Below, in pieces: positions 6,454 to 14,812 of a stretch of 64,000 nt of DNA. The DNA is from Sebaldella termitidis ATCC 33386 (GTDB taxonomy: Bacteria; Fusobacteriota; Fusobacteriia; Fusobacteriales; Leptotrichiaceae). Under the pieces are notes generated by a model that worked only from the letters and a program-made list of their open reading frames with translations, made no database searches and was not told the DNA's origin. Every line of letters begins with the position of its first letter. Positions within the stretch are counted from its first letter, which is position 1. Location of the stretch: assembly GCF_000024405.1 (NCBI RefSeq), contig NC_013517.1, positions 1,426,001 to 1,490,000 of the forward strand. Direction: 5' to 3'. The position numbers were made by a program, and so were the translations under genes.

Positions 6454-8019
6454 ATTAGCAGGGAAAATAAGGAATATTTAATTCTTGGAAGTAAACTTAT
6501 CTGTGATAAAGGAGAATTTGAAAGTAAATTTGAGGTATCACCAAAGAATATTAAGTTACAGGGATATTATGTAGCAAGTCAAGCAGACAATGTTGCAGGA
6601 AAGCATATTAAATCATTTGGCAGCTGCAGTGTTACGGGAAAGTGTAAAATGGAATCAGATTTATATGGTCAGTTTTTGATCTGGTTTGAGACTTATTCAA
6701 AAGTAATACTTGCAGGAAGTGAGGCATTATTGGAAGATAGTTATTGTTTTTGCCCGTATGGCGGCAGGATAACAATTTCCGATAGTAGACAGATTGATTA
6801 TGCTTCAGCAATGACAGAATTATTTGGAGATTTTGCAGACACAGTAGAACAGATGAAAGACAGTATGGAAAATTTATCTGATATGGCTGTAAAGTCTTTA
6901 ATAGGAATGTTTGACGGAGCAATGACTGAATATTTTACAAATGAAGAGAATAGGCTGAGAAGTACTGTAAGAGACATGGAAAGAAATAATAAAGGAAACT
7001 CTTATATGTACATGCAGACAGGTTATGATCCAAGAGAGGAACTGGCTCAATTACAGAGAAGCAAGCAAATATATGAAGCTGATAACTGGCAGGATATAAA
7101 AAACGTGAATTTAAGAGATATTTATGCTAAAATGCAGGAAAACCCTAATAAGGTAGATTTAGAACCGCGAAAGATATCAGGATTAATGGCTTTAACAAAT
7201 CCTTTATTTGCAGCAGGTTATTATATAGAAACTAAAGTAAGAGATATCCGTTCAGTGTTACCAGATATGACAATAGGAGATTTCTTTAGCAGGGGAACAA
7301 GTAAAGAAGGAATAACAGAACTTTGGGAAAAAGGAATGGATTGTCAGAACAAAAAAATGCTTCCTGGTGTATTGGGATACCATCCATTACAGGCAGCATA
7401 TGCAGGAGGGTATACAAATTATGATCCAATGGAATCAGCTCAGATAGTAAATTCATTAAGTGATGATGGAAAAGCGGCATATATGTTAAGGAAAACAGCT
7501 AATGATGGGATGTCAGCATATAATGAGATATATGGATATTATCAAATGGTAAAAGCTTTAGATATGTCGACAAAGGGTAAGGTTAAGACTGGAAGTAAGT
7601 CAAACAGTGAAAATTTAGATTATAGAAAAAAACCAGTAGTGGAAGTAAATCCTGTTGGGGAAACAATAGCAACTAGAAAAGAAATAAAAAATTATAAGAC
7701 ATACTGGGGTAGATGTGGCATAAAAGTAAAAATTGATAAAGACGGAATATTACCAGAAAGGATGGCTGCTGGTTTTGATTACAAAGATGGCATAATTTAT
7801 GTAAGAGAAAAACCTAGTAATATTAGCATGGCTCATGAAGGTTATCATACAAAACAATGGTTGAAGTTAGGAAAAGAAGAATATCTAAAGCTTACTCGCT
7901 TACAAAGAGAAGAGTTAGTTTATGAACAAATAATGAAAAATCAATATAGATTTGACAAGGCTTCTATTGATAATGCTAAAATATATATTGATAGGCTCAG
8001 ACTAGAATTAGGGGAATAG
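6454..8019 (+). CDS. DUF4280 (PAAR-like) polymorphic toxin with C-terminal zincin toxin domain (Tox-MPTase4)
   Basis: The frame encodes a PAAR-like DUF4280 delivery domain at its start (YLILGSKLICDKGEF, then KSFGSCSVTGKC and CFCPYGG), a long linker, and a toxin domain over the last 120 residues or so. That domain carries HEGYH (codons 7834-7848), an HExxH zinc-metalloprotease motif, and matches what I know of the Tox-MPTase4 family. DUF4280 proteins cap contractile or other secretion tubes in polymorphic-toxin systems. The first ATG in frame is at 6649, inside the DUF4280 domain. Between the TAG at 6451 and that ATG no ATG, GTG or TTG exists. An ATT at 6454 lies 8 bases after GGTGGGG and is given as the start. 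Alternatively the start has been lost. Probable immunity gene follows after 11 bases. Confidence 0.75.
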   Translation: MSRENKEYLILGSKLICDKGEFESKFEVSPKNIKLQGYYVASQADNVAGKHIKSFGSCSVTGKCKMESDLYGQFLIWFETYSKVILAGSEALLEDSYCFCPYGGRITISDSRQIDYASAMTELFGDFADTVEQMKDSMENLSDMAVKSLIGMFDGAMTEYFTNEENRLRSTVRDMERNNKGNSYMYMQTGYDPREELAQLQRSKQIYEADNWQDIKNVNLRDIYAKMQENPNKVDLEPRKISGLMALTNPLFAAGYYIETKVRDIRSVLPDMTIGDFFSRGTSKEGITELWEKGMDCQNKKMLPGVLGYHPLQAAYAGGYTNYDPMESAQIVNSLSDDGKAAYMLRKTANDGMSAYNEIYGYYQMVKALDMSTKGKVKTGSKSNSENLDYRKKPVVEVNPVGETIATRKEIKNYKTYWGRCGIKVKIDKDGILPERMAAGFDYKDGIIYVREKPSNISMAHEGYHTKQWLKLGKEEYLKLTRLQREELVYEQIMKNQYRFDKASIDNAKIYIDRLRLELGE

Positions 8020-8030
8020 GAGGAATTTTT

Positions 8031-8528
8031 ATGGATAATAAAAAAACGGATAGTAAAGAAATAAGAAAGAAGAATGTTAGTGATGGAAATGCGAAGCATT
8101 TAAGAAGAATTAATGAAATAACGATTTCTGTTTCTTTAAAACCAGAGGAAGTAATTAAAATAGCAAAAGATTATCATGAAATAAATAAACTGGAAGGGAA
8201 TGTTAATGAAGATTTTGGACAGTTATTTTTTGATGAAGAATATACATTTAAAATAGATTTAAATAATAGAAAAAATGATGATAAACGGTCGGCTTGGAGG
8301 GTAAAGGTTAATTTGCCGGAAAATTCATTTTTATATGAGGATTATACATTGATTGTTTCTGATAAAGATAGAAAAGTAATGGGAATGCTGGATCCTAATG
8401 GGCACCCTGTATTTGACGGCAATGAATTTTCGGATGAAGATATAAAATATATAATGGATGATGACAACAATGACAATGATGATGACGATAATTGGAAAAA
8501 GGTATTAAAGAGTTTTGATGATGAGTAA
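8031..8528 (+). CDS. Probable immunity protein for the upstream metallopeptidase toxin
   Basis: A 165-residue soluble protein that I cannot place in a named family. It starts 11 bases after the toxin stop codon with AGGAGGAAT upstream, so it is co-transcribed. It has a charged N-terminus, a central beta-rich part (FDEEYTFKIDLNN, SAWRVKVNLPENSFLYEDYTLIVSDK), and a very acidic tail (MDDDNNDNDDDDN). Position directly behind the toxin and acidity are typical of immunity proteins. The assignment is by context only. Confidence 0.6.
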   Translation: MDNKKTDSKEIRKKNVSDGNAKHLRRINEITISVSLKPEEVIKIAKDYHEINKLEGNVNEDFGQLFFDEEYTFKIDLNNRKNDDKRSAWRVKVNLPENSFLYEDYTLIVSDKDRKVMGMLDPNGHPVFDGNEFSDEDIKYIMDDDNNDNDDDDNWKKVLKSFDDE

Positions 8529-8620
8529 AATATAACAAGGAGAATTTCTAAAGTAAAAAAAATTAAATTAATAAGCATAATTAAATTTAATAGCAGATCC
8601 GACAGATTGGGGTATTAAAA

Positions 8621-9439
8621 TTGAGAATATATACTAATTCAGATGAAGCAATTTTAAATTTAGATATAATTAGTTTAGAAAGTCAAAATATTAAGGGAAT
8701 AAATTTTCACAGAGCTTTTCTGGATAAAATAAAAATAAAGAAAACTTTTGTAGAAAATTCAGATTTTAGAAATGCTATTTTTAATGATACAATTATTATA
8801 AATTCTAGTTTCAAAGATAGCGTATTTATAATGTCAGAATTTGAAAATGTAAGGATATCGAATTCAAATTTTGAGAATTGTAAAATGAGATTTTCAAACT
8901 TTCAAAATTCTCTTATAACTGATACATATTTTAAAAGCAGTGATATGAAAACTGCAAATTTTAAAAACACAATACTATTTAACACAATATTTGAAAATAT
9001 CGAAAATTCGCAAAGTATTAATTTTGATAATGCATATTATAATATAAAAACTCAGTTACCAAAGGGGGTAGATCCAAAAGAGAAAAAAATGCTATTTATT
9101 GATAACGAAATTGATGAAAAGTATATTATAATAAAAAAAGAATTTAATAATAATAAAAGTTATGATGAAAAACATCCTTTAAGAGAATTTGATATTTTTG
9201 TGAAAAATAATTTGAATAACTTAAATAAAGATGACAACAATAGTTTTCTTTTACATTTGATACTAAGTAATATTATATTACAGTATAAAGTTATATTTAA
9301 AGACTTTGCAGATAGAACTGATAAATTTATAAAAAATAGAAATACATATCTTAAAGATTATTCTAATAAGAATAGAGAAAAAATAAAATTACTAATTGAA
9401 AATTATAATGAAAATATACAATTGAGTCGAAAATACTGA
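8621..9439 (+). CDS. Pentapeptide-repeat protein
   Basis: A 272-residue protein. Residues about 20-140 are a right-handed pentapeptide-repeat helix, with units such as ANFKN, SNFEN, SDFRN and SSFKD (the A(D/N)LXX-like rule with Phe in the centre). The C-terminal half is helical and Asn/Lys-rich (LLHLILSNIILQYKVIFKDFADR). Pentapeptide helices can mimic DNA or act as scaffolds. The start is TTG at 8621 with TTGGGG 8 bases upstream; no better start exists. It lies 92 bases after the putative immunity gene and may be a second immunity or accessory protein of the same toxin locus, which is inference. Confidence 0.75.
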   Translation: MRIYTNSDEAILNLDIISLESQNIKGINFHRAFLDKIKIKKTFVENSDFRNAIFNDTIIINSSFKDSVFIMSEFENVRISNSNFENCKMRFSNFQNSLITDTYFKSSDMKTANFKNTILFNTIFENIENSQSINFDNAYYNIKTQLPKGVDPKEKKMLFIDNEIDEKYIIIKKEFNNNKSYDEKHPLREFDIFVKNNLNNLNKDDNNSFLLHLILSNIILQYKVIFKDFADRTDKFIKNRNTYLKDYSNKNREKIKLLIENYNENIQLSRKY

Positions 9440-9693
9440 AATCAGATAGATGTAAAAGGAGCTGGGCTGTATCATAAGTTTTATAGAGTAATTTTTCTTT
9501 AGTATAATAATTTATATTACCAATAATTTGAAACTAAATACCCCGCACTATAAAATTGATTAAAGCTCTCAAATATAGTATAATACTAAAAATAAAAAAA
9601 CTGAGTCCAAAATGAGAACAAAATAAAAGATAGGGACAACACTGATAGAATATTCATAGAATGTCACTATTTAGAAATAGGAGAGTAATTATT

Positions 9694-10470
9694 TTGAAAT
9701 ATTTTATAGTTGATGCATTTACAGATCATCATTTTTCAGGAAATCCAGCGGGTGTCTGTTTATTAGAGGAGCCAATAGCTGATGAAATAATGCAGAATAT
9801 AGCTGCGGAAAATAATCTGGCAGAAACGGCATTTATACTAAAACAAGGAAATGAATATAATTTACGCTGGTTTACGCCTGAACAGGAATTCGATCTGTGC
9901 GGACATGCTACTCTTGCCAGTGCTTATGTTCTTTTTCAATTCGTTGATAAAAAAGCAGAACATTTAGTCTTTTCAACACAAAGCGGCATTTTAGAAGTGA
10001 CACGGAATGACGGGTTATTAGAAATGGATTTTCCGTCACGTCCTCCTGAGCAAATAGAAGTGACCGAGCTGATGGAAAATGCTTTGGGTGTACCGATAAT
10101 GGAAGCTCATTTATCACGAGATATGATATTAGTTCTTCAAACAGAAAAGGATGTTTACGAGGCAGTCCCTGATTTAGATATTGTTTCAAAAATTCCGGGC
10201 TGTGTAAATTTAATAATTACTGCTCAAGGGAGAGAAGCAGATTTTGTGTCCCGGTATTTTACTCCGGGAATTAGTATACCAGAAGATCCTGTAACCGGAT
10301 CTGCACATTCATCGTTAATTCCGTTTTGGGCAAAACGACTTGGAAAAGAAAAACTTACAGCACATCAATTGTCCAAAAGAGGGGGCATTTTATACTGTCA
10401 GGATAAGGGAGACAGAGTAAAAATTTCAGGAAACGCAATTCTTTATCTTGCTGGTGAAATTTATTTATAA
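9694..10470 (+). CDS. PhzF family isomerase/epimerase
   Basis: A 258-residue PhzF-family enzyme with the diaminopimelate-epimerase-like two-domain fold. Family landmarks are the N-terminal YFIVDAFTD and GNPAGV, the conserved Glu in NNLAETAF, the DLCGHATLAS loop, and EDPVTGSAH near residue 206. The substrate of most members is unknown; PhzF itself isomerises a phenazine precursor. The TTG at 9694 is chosen because it begins the conserved sequence and has AGGAG 10 bases upstream. The ATG at 9661 adds 11 non-conserved residues and has no ribosome site. It stands alone between the toxin locus and a hypothetical gene. Confidence 0.85.
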   Translation: MKYFIVDAFTDHHFSGNPAGVCLLEEPIADEIMQNIAAENNLAETAFILKQGNEYNLRWFTPEQEFDLCGHATLASAYVLFQFVDKKAEHLVFSTQSGILEVTRNDGLLEMDFPSRPPEQIEVTELMENALGVPIMEAHLSRDMILVLQTEKDVYEAVPDLDIVSKIPGCVNLIITAQGREADFVSRYFTPGISIPEDPVTGSAHSSLIPFWAKRLGKEKLTAHQLSKRGGILYCQDKGDRVKISGNAILYLAGEIYL

Positions 10471-10517
10471 TATTACTAAATAAGGATTGAATAAATACTA
10501 ACTGTTCAAAATGACAC

Positions 10518-10612
10518 CAGACTGGAAATCTGGGATAATAGGAGCAGTCAAAATAGAAAAATAACTAAATATGTATTAGCAGTCTGCTCAGCCTCTCGGG
10601 GCTTTTTTCTTT
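10518..10612 (+). promoter_or_regulatory. Structured RNA segment ending in a terminator
   Basis: A hairpin CCAGA-CTGGAAA-TCTGG (10518-10534) is followed by GAGCAG (10542-10547) and its complement CTGCTC (10584-10589), and then GCC-GGGC with a long T tract (10591-10612). The second pairing ends where the terminator stem begins, so alternative folds are possible. It may be only the terminator of phzF, 120 bases after its stop, or an attenuator leader for the next gene (start 10789). No riboswitch class was recognised. Nothing else is seen in 10613-10788. Confidence 0.4.
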
Positions 10613-10788
10613 TATGTTTATAGATTTGGTTGATTACTATTCTGATTTTGTTTATAAGTGTGATTATCAGACTATATAAAAATTGATTTAAAATCTTAAA
10701 TACTGTATAATTTTAAAATTAAAATTGAATCATAGATGAACAATTATAAATTTCCAAGAAAGTAAAAATAATGAGAGGAATATTAAAA

Positions 10789-11571
10789 ATGACAACAGAT
10801 TTAGAGAAAGAGCGTGATCTTATTGCCGAATATTTATTAAATATAGATGAGAAATATTCAGGGAAAATAAAAAATATCAGAAGAATAAGGCGCAGTCTGA
10901 ACTGGTTTGCAGAAGAAGATAATGAGAAGTGTCTTTTATTTATAAAGGATATCGCAGATAAATATGTACATCAAGATGGAAATGATATTAATGACGCTTG
11001 GATATTTCACTATTCTCAAAGAAATGAGTTATTTCATAAATTGGATCTGGATTATGTATTGAAAATTATGTATGAATCTAATACAAATTTTAAAAATAAT
11101 ATTTTATATAATTTAGGAAGTACACATAAAGAATTGTTAGAATTTAAAATTCTCTCAGCACCGCGTATTTTTCCTGCAGATAAAGTGTACGAGGTTCTTA
11201 GAGAAGATATTCGTAAATATTATATGGTGTCGCCATGTCTCAGCAGGGCATACGGGATAGAGTATAATAAAAATTACAGTGATTCACAACGGATTTGGGA
11301 TAAACGCTGGGCATCTTTTTTTCTGGATATGGGAAATATCGGAGCAGCATCTAACTTTATATATGATGAAGATAGTGAGAATTGGGATATGCTGCTAAGT
11401 CATTGCAGAATATCACCAAGAGAAAATTATGAAAATAATCGGCAGTTTCGCCAAGATTGTAAATATTTTGTAGATTTACTAAACAGGGCGAAAAGAAATA
11501 AGCATCCAAAATATGAGTTTTACTGCAATGAATTTATATCACAGGGTTTGCCAAAAGATTTACTTAAATAA
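10789..11571 (+). CDS. Hypothetical 260-residue protein
   Basis: A soluble, Trp/Tyr-rich, largely alpha-helical protein with no signal peptide. I do not recognise a family. Visible segments include the basic RRIRRSLNWFAEEDNEKCL near residue 33, HYSQRNELFHKLDLDYV, and a second half with DKRWASFFLDMGNIGAASNF. The composition suggests a HEAT-like helical-repeat protein, but this is weak. The ATG at 10789 has AGAGGA 9 bases upstream; the ATG at 10771 lies upstream of that site and is less likely. A terminator follows at 11577. Confidence 0.6.
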   Translation: MTTDLEKERDLIAEYLLNIDEKYSGKIKNIRRIRRSLNWFAEEDNEKCLLFIKDIADKYVHQDGNDINDAWIFHYSQRNELFHKLDLDYVLKIMYESNTNFKNNILYNLGSTHKELLEFKILSAPRIFPADKVYEVLREDIRKYYMVSPCLSRAYGIEYNKNYSDSQRIWDKRWASFFLDMGNIGAASNFIYDEDSENWDMLLSHCRISPRENYENNRQFRQDCKYFVDLLNRAKRNKHPKYEFYCNEFISQGLPKDLLK

Positions 11572-11576
11572 AAAAT

Positions 11577-11611
11577 ATTCCGACTTATTAATAATCAGGA
11601 GCGGAATTTTT
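11577..11611 (+). terminator. Intrinsic terminator
   Basis: ATTCCG / CGGAAT arms followed by TTTTT, 5 bases after the stop codon at 11571. Confidence 0.65.
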
Positions 11612-11676
11612 GATTATTGCAGCGGGAAACTATGGAAATTTCATGGAGTGTACCAGAAAAATTACACTATAAAAAA

Positions 11677-11704
11677 ATAAAGCCCTTCAAGCAGGGGCTT
11701 TATT
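11677..11704. terminator. Bidirectional terminator
   Basis: AATAAAGCCC and GGGGCTTTATT arms form a strong stem with an 7-8 base loop and A/T tracts on both sides. It separates the rightward gene ending at 11571 from the leftward gene ending at 11792. Confidence 0.75.
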
Positions 11705-11791
11705 ATATTGAGATACCAGCAACAGACATAAAAAAATATATAAAATAAGCATTTTAGCAGAATTTTTTATCAAGATTTTCATAAAGTATTT

Positions 11792-12214
11792 TCACACTTC
11801 CTTTGATTTTCGACTGCCGCTGTCCATGAAAACAACTCCTAATCCGGCAAGCAGTAAAATAACTGCCATGCCTGCAAGAAAAAAAACAGATAGATAAGAA
11901 ATATACTTTGCTTCGGAAGGAAAAGCAGTATTTACATAAATATTAATTTTTTTTCCTACAAACATATTACTGTTATAAGCATTAATATAGACATGTTCAT
12001 ATATTTTATCAGCATATTTGTAATCAACGAATACATTATGTCCTATTTCACCGTCATTTCTGGAATATGTACTTATATTAGAAATTACTGCTGTGACCGG
12101 GACAGCTGTTTTTTTAAAATCATTAGTAGAATTAAAAATAGAAATACTTACATAAATTAGAAGGATTCCTATTAAAAAAAGAGGGATAGCAGTCATTTTA
12201 ACCAGTCGTTCCAT
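11792..12214 (-). CDS. DUF3592 membrane protein
   Basis: A 140-residue protein with two transmembrane segments (about residues 9-27 and 105-128) flanking an extracytoplasmic beta domain. The pattern AVPVTAVISNISTYSRNDG followed by VFVDYKYADKIYEH and VGKKINIYVNTAFPSEAKY fits DUF3592, a family of unknown function in many bacteria. Length is normal. AGGAGG lies just upstream of the ATG at 12214. It stands alone, and I cannot infer a role from context. Confidence 0.75.
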   Translation of the reverse strand: MERLVKMTAIPLFLIGILLIYVSISIFNSTNDFKKTAVPVTAVISNISTYSRNDGEIGHNVFVDYKYADKIYEHVYINAYNSNMFVGKKINIYVNTAFPSEAKYISYLSVFFLAGMAVILLLAGLGVVFMDSGSRKSKEV

Positions 12215-12426
12215 AAAAAAACCTCCTTGTTATAAAATATAGATATTCTTTATGACACTTCGTATTTATAAATATTCAGGGATATTATAACACATTAATT
12301 AGAATTGTAATAAAGATACAAAGAAAAATATAAACGCTTTCCAAAGATTCTTTCTGCCATAAGTATTTATAAAAAATAAAGAAATATTATTAGTTTTTTA
12401 TAATACAGATATAAAAAAAGCAAAAC

Positions 12427-12765
12427 TCATTCAGATTTGTTGAGCTCTCCCCATTTACACATTTCCTCCATAAGAGGAAACAGCGAGCGGCCTTTCTGAG
12501 TCAGACTATATTCAACCCTGGGAGGAATCTGAGGATATTCCTTACGTATGATTAAGCCGTCTTTTTCCAGATCTTTCAGCTGACTGCTTAACATTTTGTG
12601 GGAAATAGAACCGATAAGACGTTTTAATTCATTATATCTGACAGTATTAACTTCAAACAGCCAGTACAGTATAATCATCTTCCATTTGCCGCCTATAATC
12701 GAAAGTGTATATCCGAACGGGGTATCGTGTAAATTTTTGATGTTTTTGAAATCTTTCATACTCAT
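12427..12765 (-). CDS. HxlR family transcriptional regulator
   Basis: A 112-residue protein covering the whole HxlR winged-helix domain: FGYTLSIIGGKWKMIILYWL, RYNELKRLIGSISHKMLSSQLKDLEKDGLI, RVEYSLTQKGRSLFPLMEEMCKWG. Many members sense electrophiles or redox state through an N-terminal Cys; none is present in that part here, and only one Cys (near residue 104) is seen. Two close ATGs (12765 and 12759) share the AGGAGAG ribosome site. It is divergent from a TIGR04076 gene with a palindromic site between, so it probably represses itself and that gene. Confidence 0.85.
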   Translation of the reverse strand: MSMKDFKNIKNLHDTPFGYTLSIIGGKWKMIILYWLFEVNTVRYNELKRLIGSISHKMLSSQLKDLEKDGLIIRKEYPQIPPRVEYSLTQKGRSLFPLMEEMCKWGELNKSE

Positions 12766-12783
12766 TTAAACTCTCCTTTTGGT

Positions 12784-12839
12784 AAGTATGTAACAAAAAA
12801 GTGCGTACTTTAATATTCTTTTTTTATATTGTACAATAT
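12784..12839. promoter_or_regulatory. Operator region between hxlR and the TIGR04076 gene
   Basis: AAGTATG (12784-12790) and CGTACTT (12804-12810) are inverted half sites with one mismatch, spaced like HxlR-family operators. A second, perfect 14-base palindrome ATATTGTACAATAT lies at 12826-12839 and includes TACAAT, a possible -10 box for the rightward gene. Confidence 0.55.
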
Positions 12840-12868
12840 GAATAATAGATAGTAAAGGAGGAAAAGAG

Positions 12869-13210
12869 ATGAATAAGTGTAAAATTGAAGTTTTAAAAAC
12901 AACATTTGATGAAGAATTAGCCAAAGAATACGGGTGTAAGGGGCTTGGAAAATGTCCGATGCACAAAGTCGGAGATATTTTTTACGGTGATTACGCCAAA
13001 CCGGAAGGATTATGCGATGAAGCATGGAAGGCGATGTACCAGTATGTTTTTTCTATTTCTCACGGTAGCGGAATATTTTATTACGGAGATTGGATTGATA
13101 AGCCGGGTATTGCTGTCTGCAGCTGTAATGACGGTCTTAGACCTGTTATTTTCAAAATTTCGGCAACTGATGAAGAATCTAAAATAGATTATGTGCCTGT
13201 AAAAGAGTAA
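12869..13210 (+). CDS. TIGR04076 family protein
   Basis: A 113-residue cytoplasmic protein with several cysteines (GCKGLGKCPMHKVGD, EGLCDEAW, CSCNDGLRPVIFKI) that could bind a metal. This cysteine pattern and length match the TIGR04076 family of uncharacterised proteins, often found beside HxlR or flavoprotein genes. The ATG at 12869 has AAAGGAGG upstream. Expression is probably controlled by the divergent HxlR gene. A redox-linked function is inferred only from the Cys content and regulator type. Confidence 0.75.
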   Translation: MNKCKIEVLKTTFDEELAKEYGCKGLGKCPMHKVGDIFYGDYAKPEGLCDEAWKAMYQYVFSISHGSGIFYYGDWIDKPGIAVCSCNDGLRPVIFKISATDEESKIDYVPVKE

Positions 13211-13326
13211 GCATTTATTTTTATAATACTGATAATGCATTCCTTTACCGGTAATTGACAGTTCTGCCATAAAAATTATAACACGACTCTGGCGGCAGAT
13301 CAAAATAAAAATGTCCTAAATAAAAA

Positions 13327-13385
13327 CCCTGTAAGATACTGTTATATGAAAGCTGGCAGAAATCATATATTTGTATCTTACAGGG
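13327..13385. other. Perfect 13-bp inverted repeat, possible long hairpin RNA
   Basis: CCCTGTAAGATAC (13327-13339) and GTATCTTACAGGG (13373-13385) are exact inverted copies. Inside them TATATGA and TCATATA can extend the stem. No T tract follows on either strand, so it is not a classical terminator. The remaining 13211-13457 gap shows no gene. Confidence 0.5.
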
Positions 13386-13457
13386 GAGAGTCAGGATATC
13401 TTTTGAAATCCTGTTTGTGGTTTATGATAAATTCTTTTTTGTCAGCAAGATTAGCTA

Positions 13458-13700
13458 CTAATAATCTCTGATTGTGAAAAGAACAATATCCATGTAATCT
13501 TTGGGATTGGCAATATCAAGTGAAAGCTTCAGAAAATTTTTGTTTTTTCTGTGTTTTTTTAATAATTCATCCTGAATACCATACTGTTTGTTAAGGGTTT
13601 CTCTTTTCATATTCTGATGTAATAAATTAATTGTGTCTCTGCATTCATTTATTGTTTTAAAAAAATTGTCTATATTGAAAATATTTAATTTTATAATCAT
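13458..13700 (-). CDS. Small hypothetical protein (80 residues)
   Basis: A small soluble protein of the form IIKLNIFNIDNFFKTINECRD followed by a basic helix (KRETLNKQYGIQDELLKKHRK) and the ending IANPKDYMDIVLFTIRDY. I do not recognise a Pfam family. The pattern suggests lineage-specific small proteins in which a conserved helical core is repeated across paralogues. The ATG at 13700 has GGAGG a few bases upstream; the ATG at 13718 lies upstream of that site. The gene stands alone between unlike neighbours. Confidence 0.55.
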   Translation of the reverse strand: MIIKLNIFNIDNFFKTINECRDTINLLHQNMKRETLNKQYGIQDELLKKHRKNKNFLKLSLDIANPKDYMDIVLFTIRDY

Positions 13701-13825
13701 AATACATCCTCCATTCAAAAAGCTTTCGGACGATAACTTAATGTGTTACATTTTTAGGTTTACTCATCGTCCTTACAAGTATATTGTAACAAAAACATTT
13801 TTGAATGAATATCTTATTTCTGCCC

Positions 13826-14737
13826 TTATATATCATTATTCTGCCATTTTTGCCGGTATTCTGCCGGGGAATATCCAAAATGCTCACGGAAAACTTTTCC
13901 GAAATAACTGTTGCTTCCCAGTCCGCAGGCATGACCGACAGATGAAATTGCCTCTCTGCTTCCTATTAACATATTGCATGCCATTTGAAGACGGTAATTT
14001 TTTATAAATTCTGTCGGTGTAGTATGCAGACGTTCGTGAAATATTCGAAAACACTTTCGTTCGCTGATAAATGCATAGTTTGCAATTTCAGATACAGAAA
14101 TTTTTTCCATATAATGTTCATAGATGTATATCATCATCATTTTTAATTCGTCATTTGTTTTATCATAAGTTCCTTTTTCTTTTAACAGCGGTTCTGAGAA
14201 TAAAAAAAGCCGGCTCCATATTTCTGATAAAGCTGAACGTAATCTCAATTCATAAGCATAGCTGTCATTTTTTATATTAAAGGACTCGCGAATCATACTT
14301 AATACATCAGAGTGTTCAGGATTATCGGGATAGAATGCCAATGCTTCTATTTGCGGGGCTGTAATAAAGGGGATGATAAATTTTTGCTCTATTTTACTCC
14401 CTGATTGTCCCCCTATAAAGGAAGTATCGAATATATGCAGCAGCTGAACTGTATTATTTACCTTTTCTTGTGTTTTGGTCATGTGCAGTACATTAGAATT
14501 GATGATCCCGCCTGATCCTGCCGGAAACACAATTTTTTTCTCTGGTGTATAATATTCCAGAACCCCGCTTCTTATATAAAATAATTCAACTTCTTTATGC
14601 CAGTGCCAGGGAACAAAACGGCCTGCATGCTTGTCTAATTCGACAAAAGAAGCAATATAAGGAAAATCCGGAGTAAGACCGGGTAATAATTCCTCTTTGC
14701 TTCCATCTCTAAATTTTACACTACATATATTTTTCAA
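13826..14737 (-). CDS. AraC family transcriptional regulator with cupin sensor domain
   Basis: A 303-residue regulator. Residues about 25-120 form a cupin-like sensor (VPWHWHKEVELFYIRSG with the typical H-x-H-x(4)-E). Residues about 200-300 hold two helix-turn-helix motifs of the AraC/XylS type (ISVSEIANYAFISERKCFRIFHERLHTTPTEFI and ISSVGHACGLGSNSYFGKVFREHFGYSPAEYR). It probably activates genes in response to a small molecule, perhaps a sugar. The TTG at 14737 is preferred because AAAGGAGGT lies 8 bases upstream. The ATG at 14782 would translate through that site. No target operon is adjacent. Confidence 0.85.
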   Translation of the reverse strand: MKNICSVKFRDGSKEELLPGLTPDFPYIASFVELDKHAGRFVPWHWHKEVELFYIRSGVLEYYTPEKKIVFPAGSGGIINSNVLHMTKTQEKVNNTVQLLHIFDTSFIGGQSGSKIEQKFIIPFITAPQIEALAFYPDNPEHSDVLSMIRESFNIKNDSYAYELRLRSALSEIWSRLFLFSEPLLKEKGTYDKTNDELKMMMIYIYEHYMEKISVSEIANYAFISERKCFRIFHERLHTTPTEFIKNYRLQMACNMLIGSREAISSVGHACGLGSNSYFGKVFREHFGYSPAEYRQKWQNNDI

Positions 14738-14812
14738 AGGAACAGCACCTCCTTTTGTGTACTTTATTTTATTCAAATTCAAAATGAGAATCCCGCATAT
14801 ATTTTAACAGGA

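Noticed and set aside
9440-9660. Possible mobile-element end before phzF
   Set aside because: Only a vague resemblance to transposon ends, with no inverted repeat partner.
10518-10612. T-box or metabolite riboswitch
   Set aside because: No T-box sequence or known aptamer core is present; only a terminator and ordinary hairpins can be supported.
12766-13303. Several overlapping frames opposite the TIGR04076 gene
   Set aside because: The plus-strand gene has a good ribosome site and family match; the others do not.
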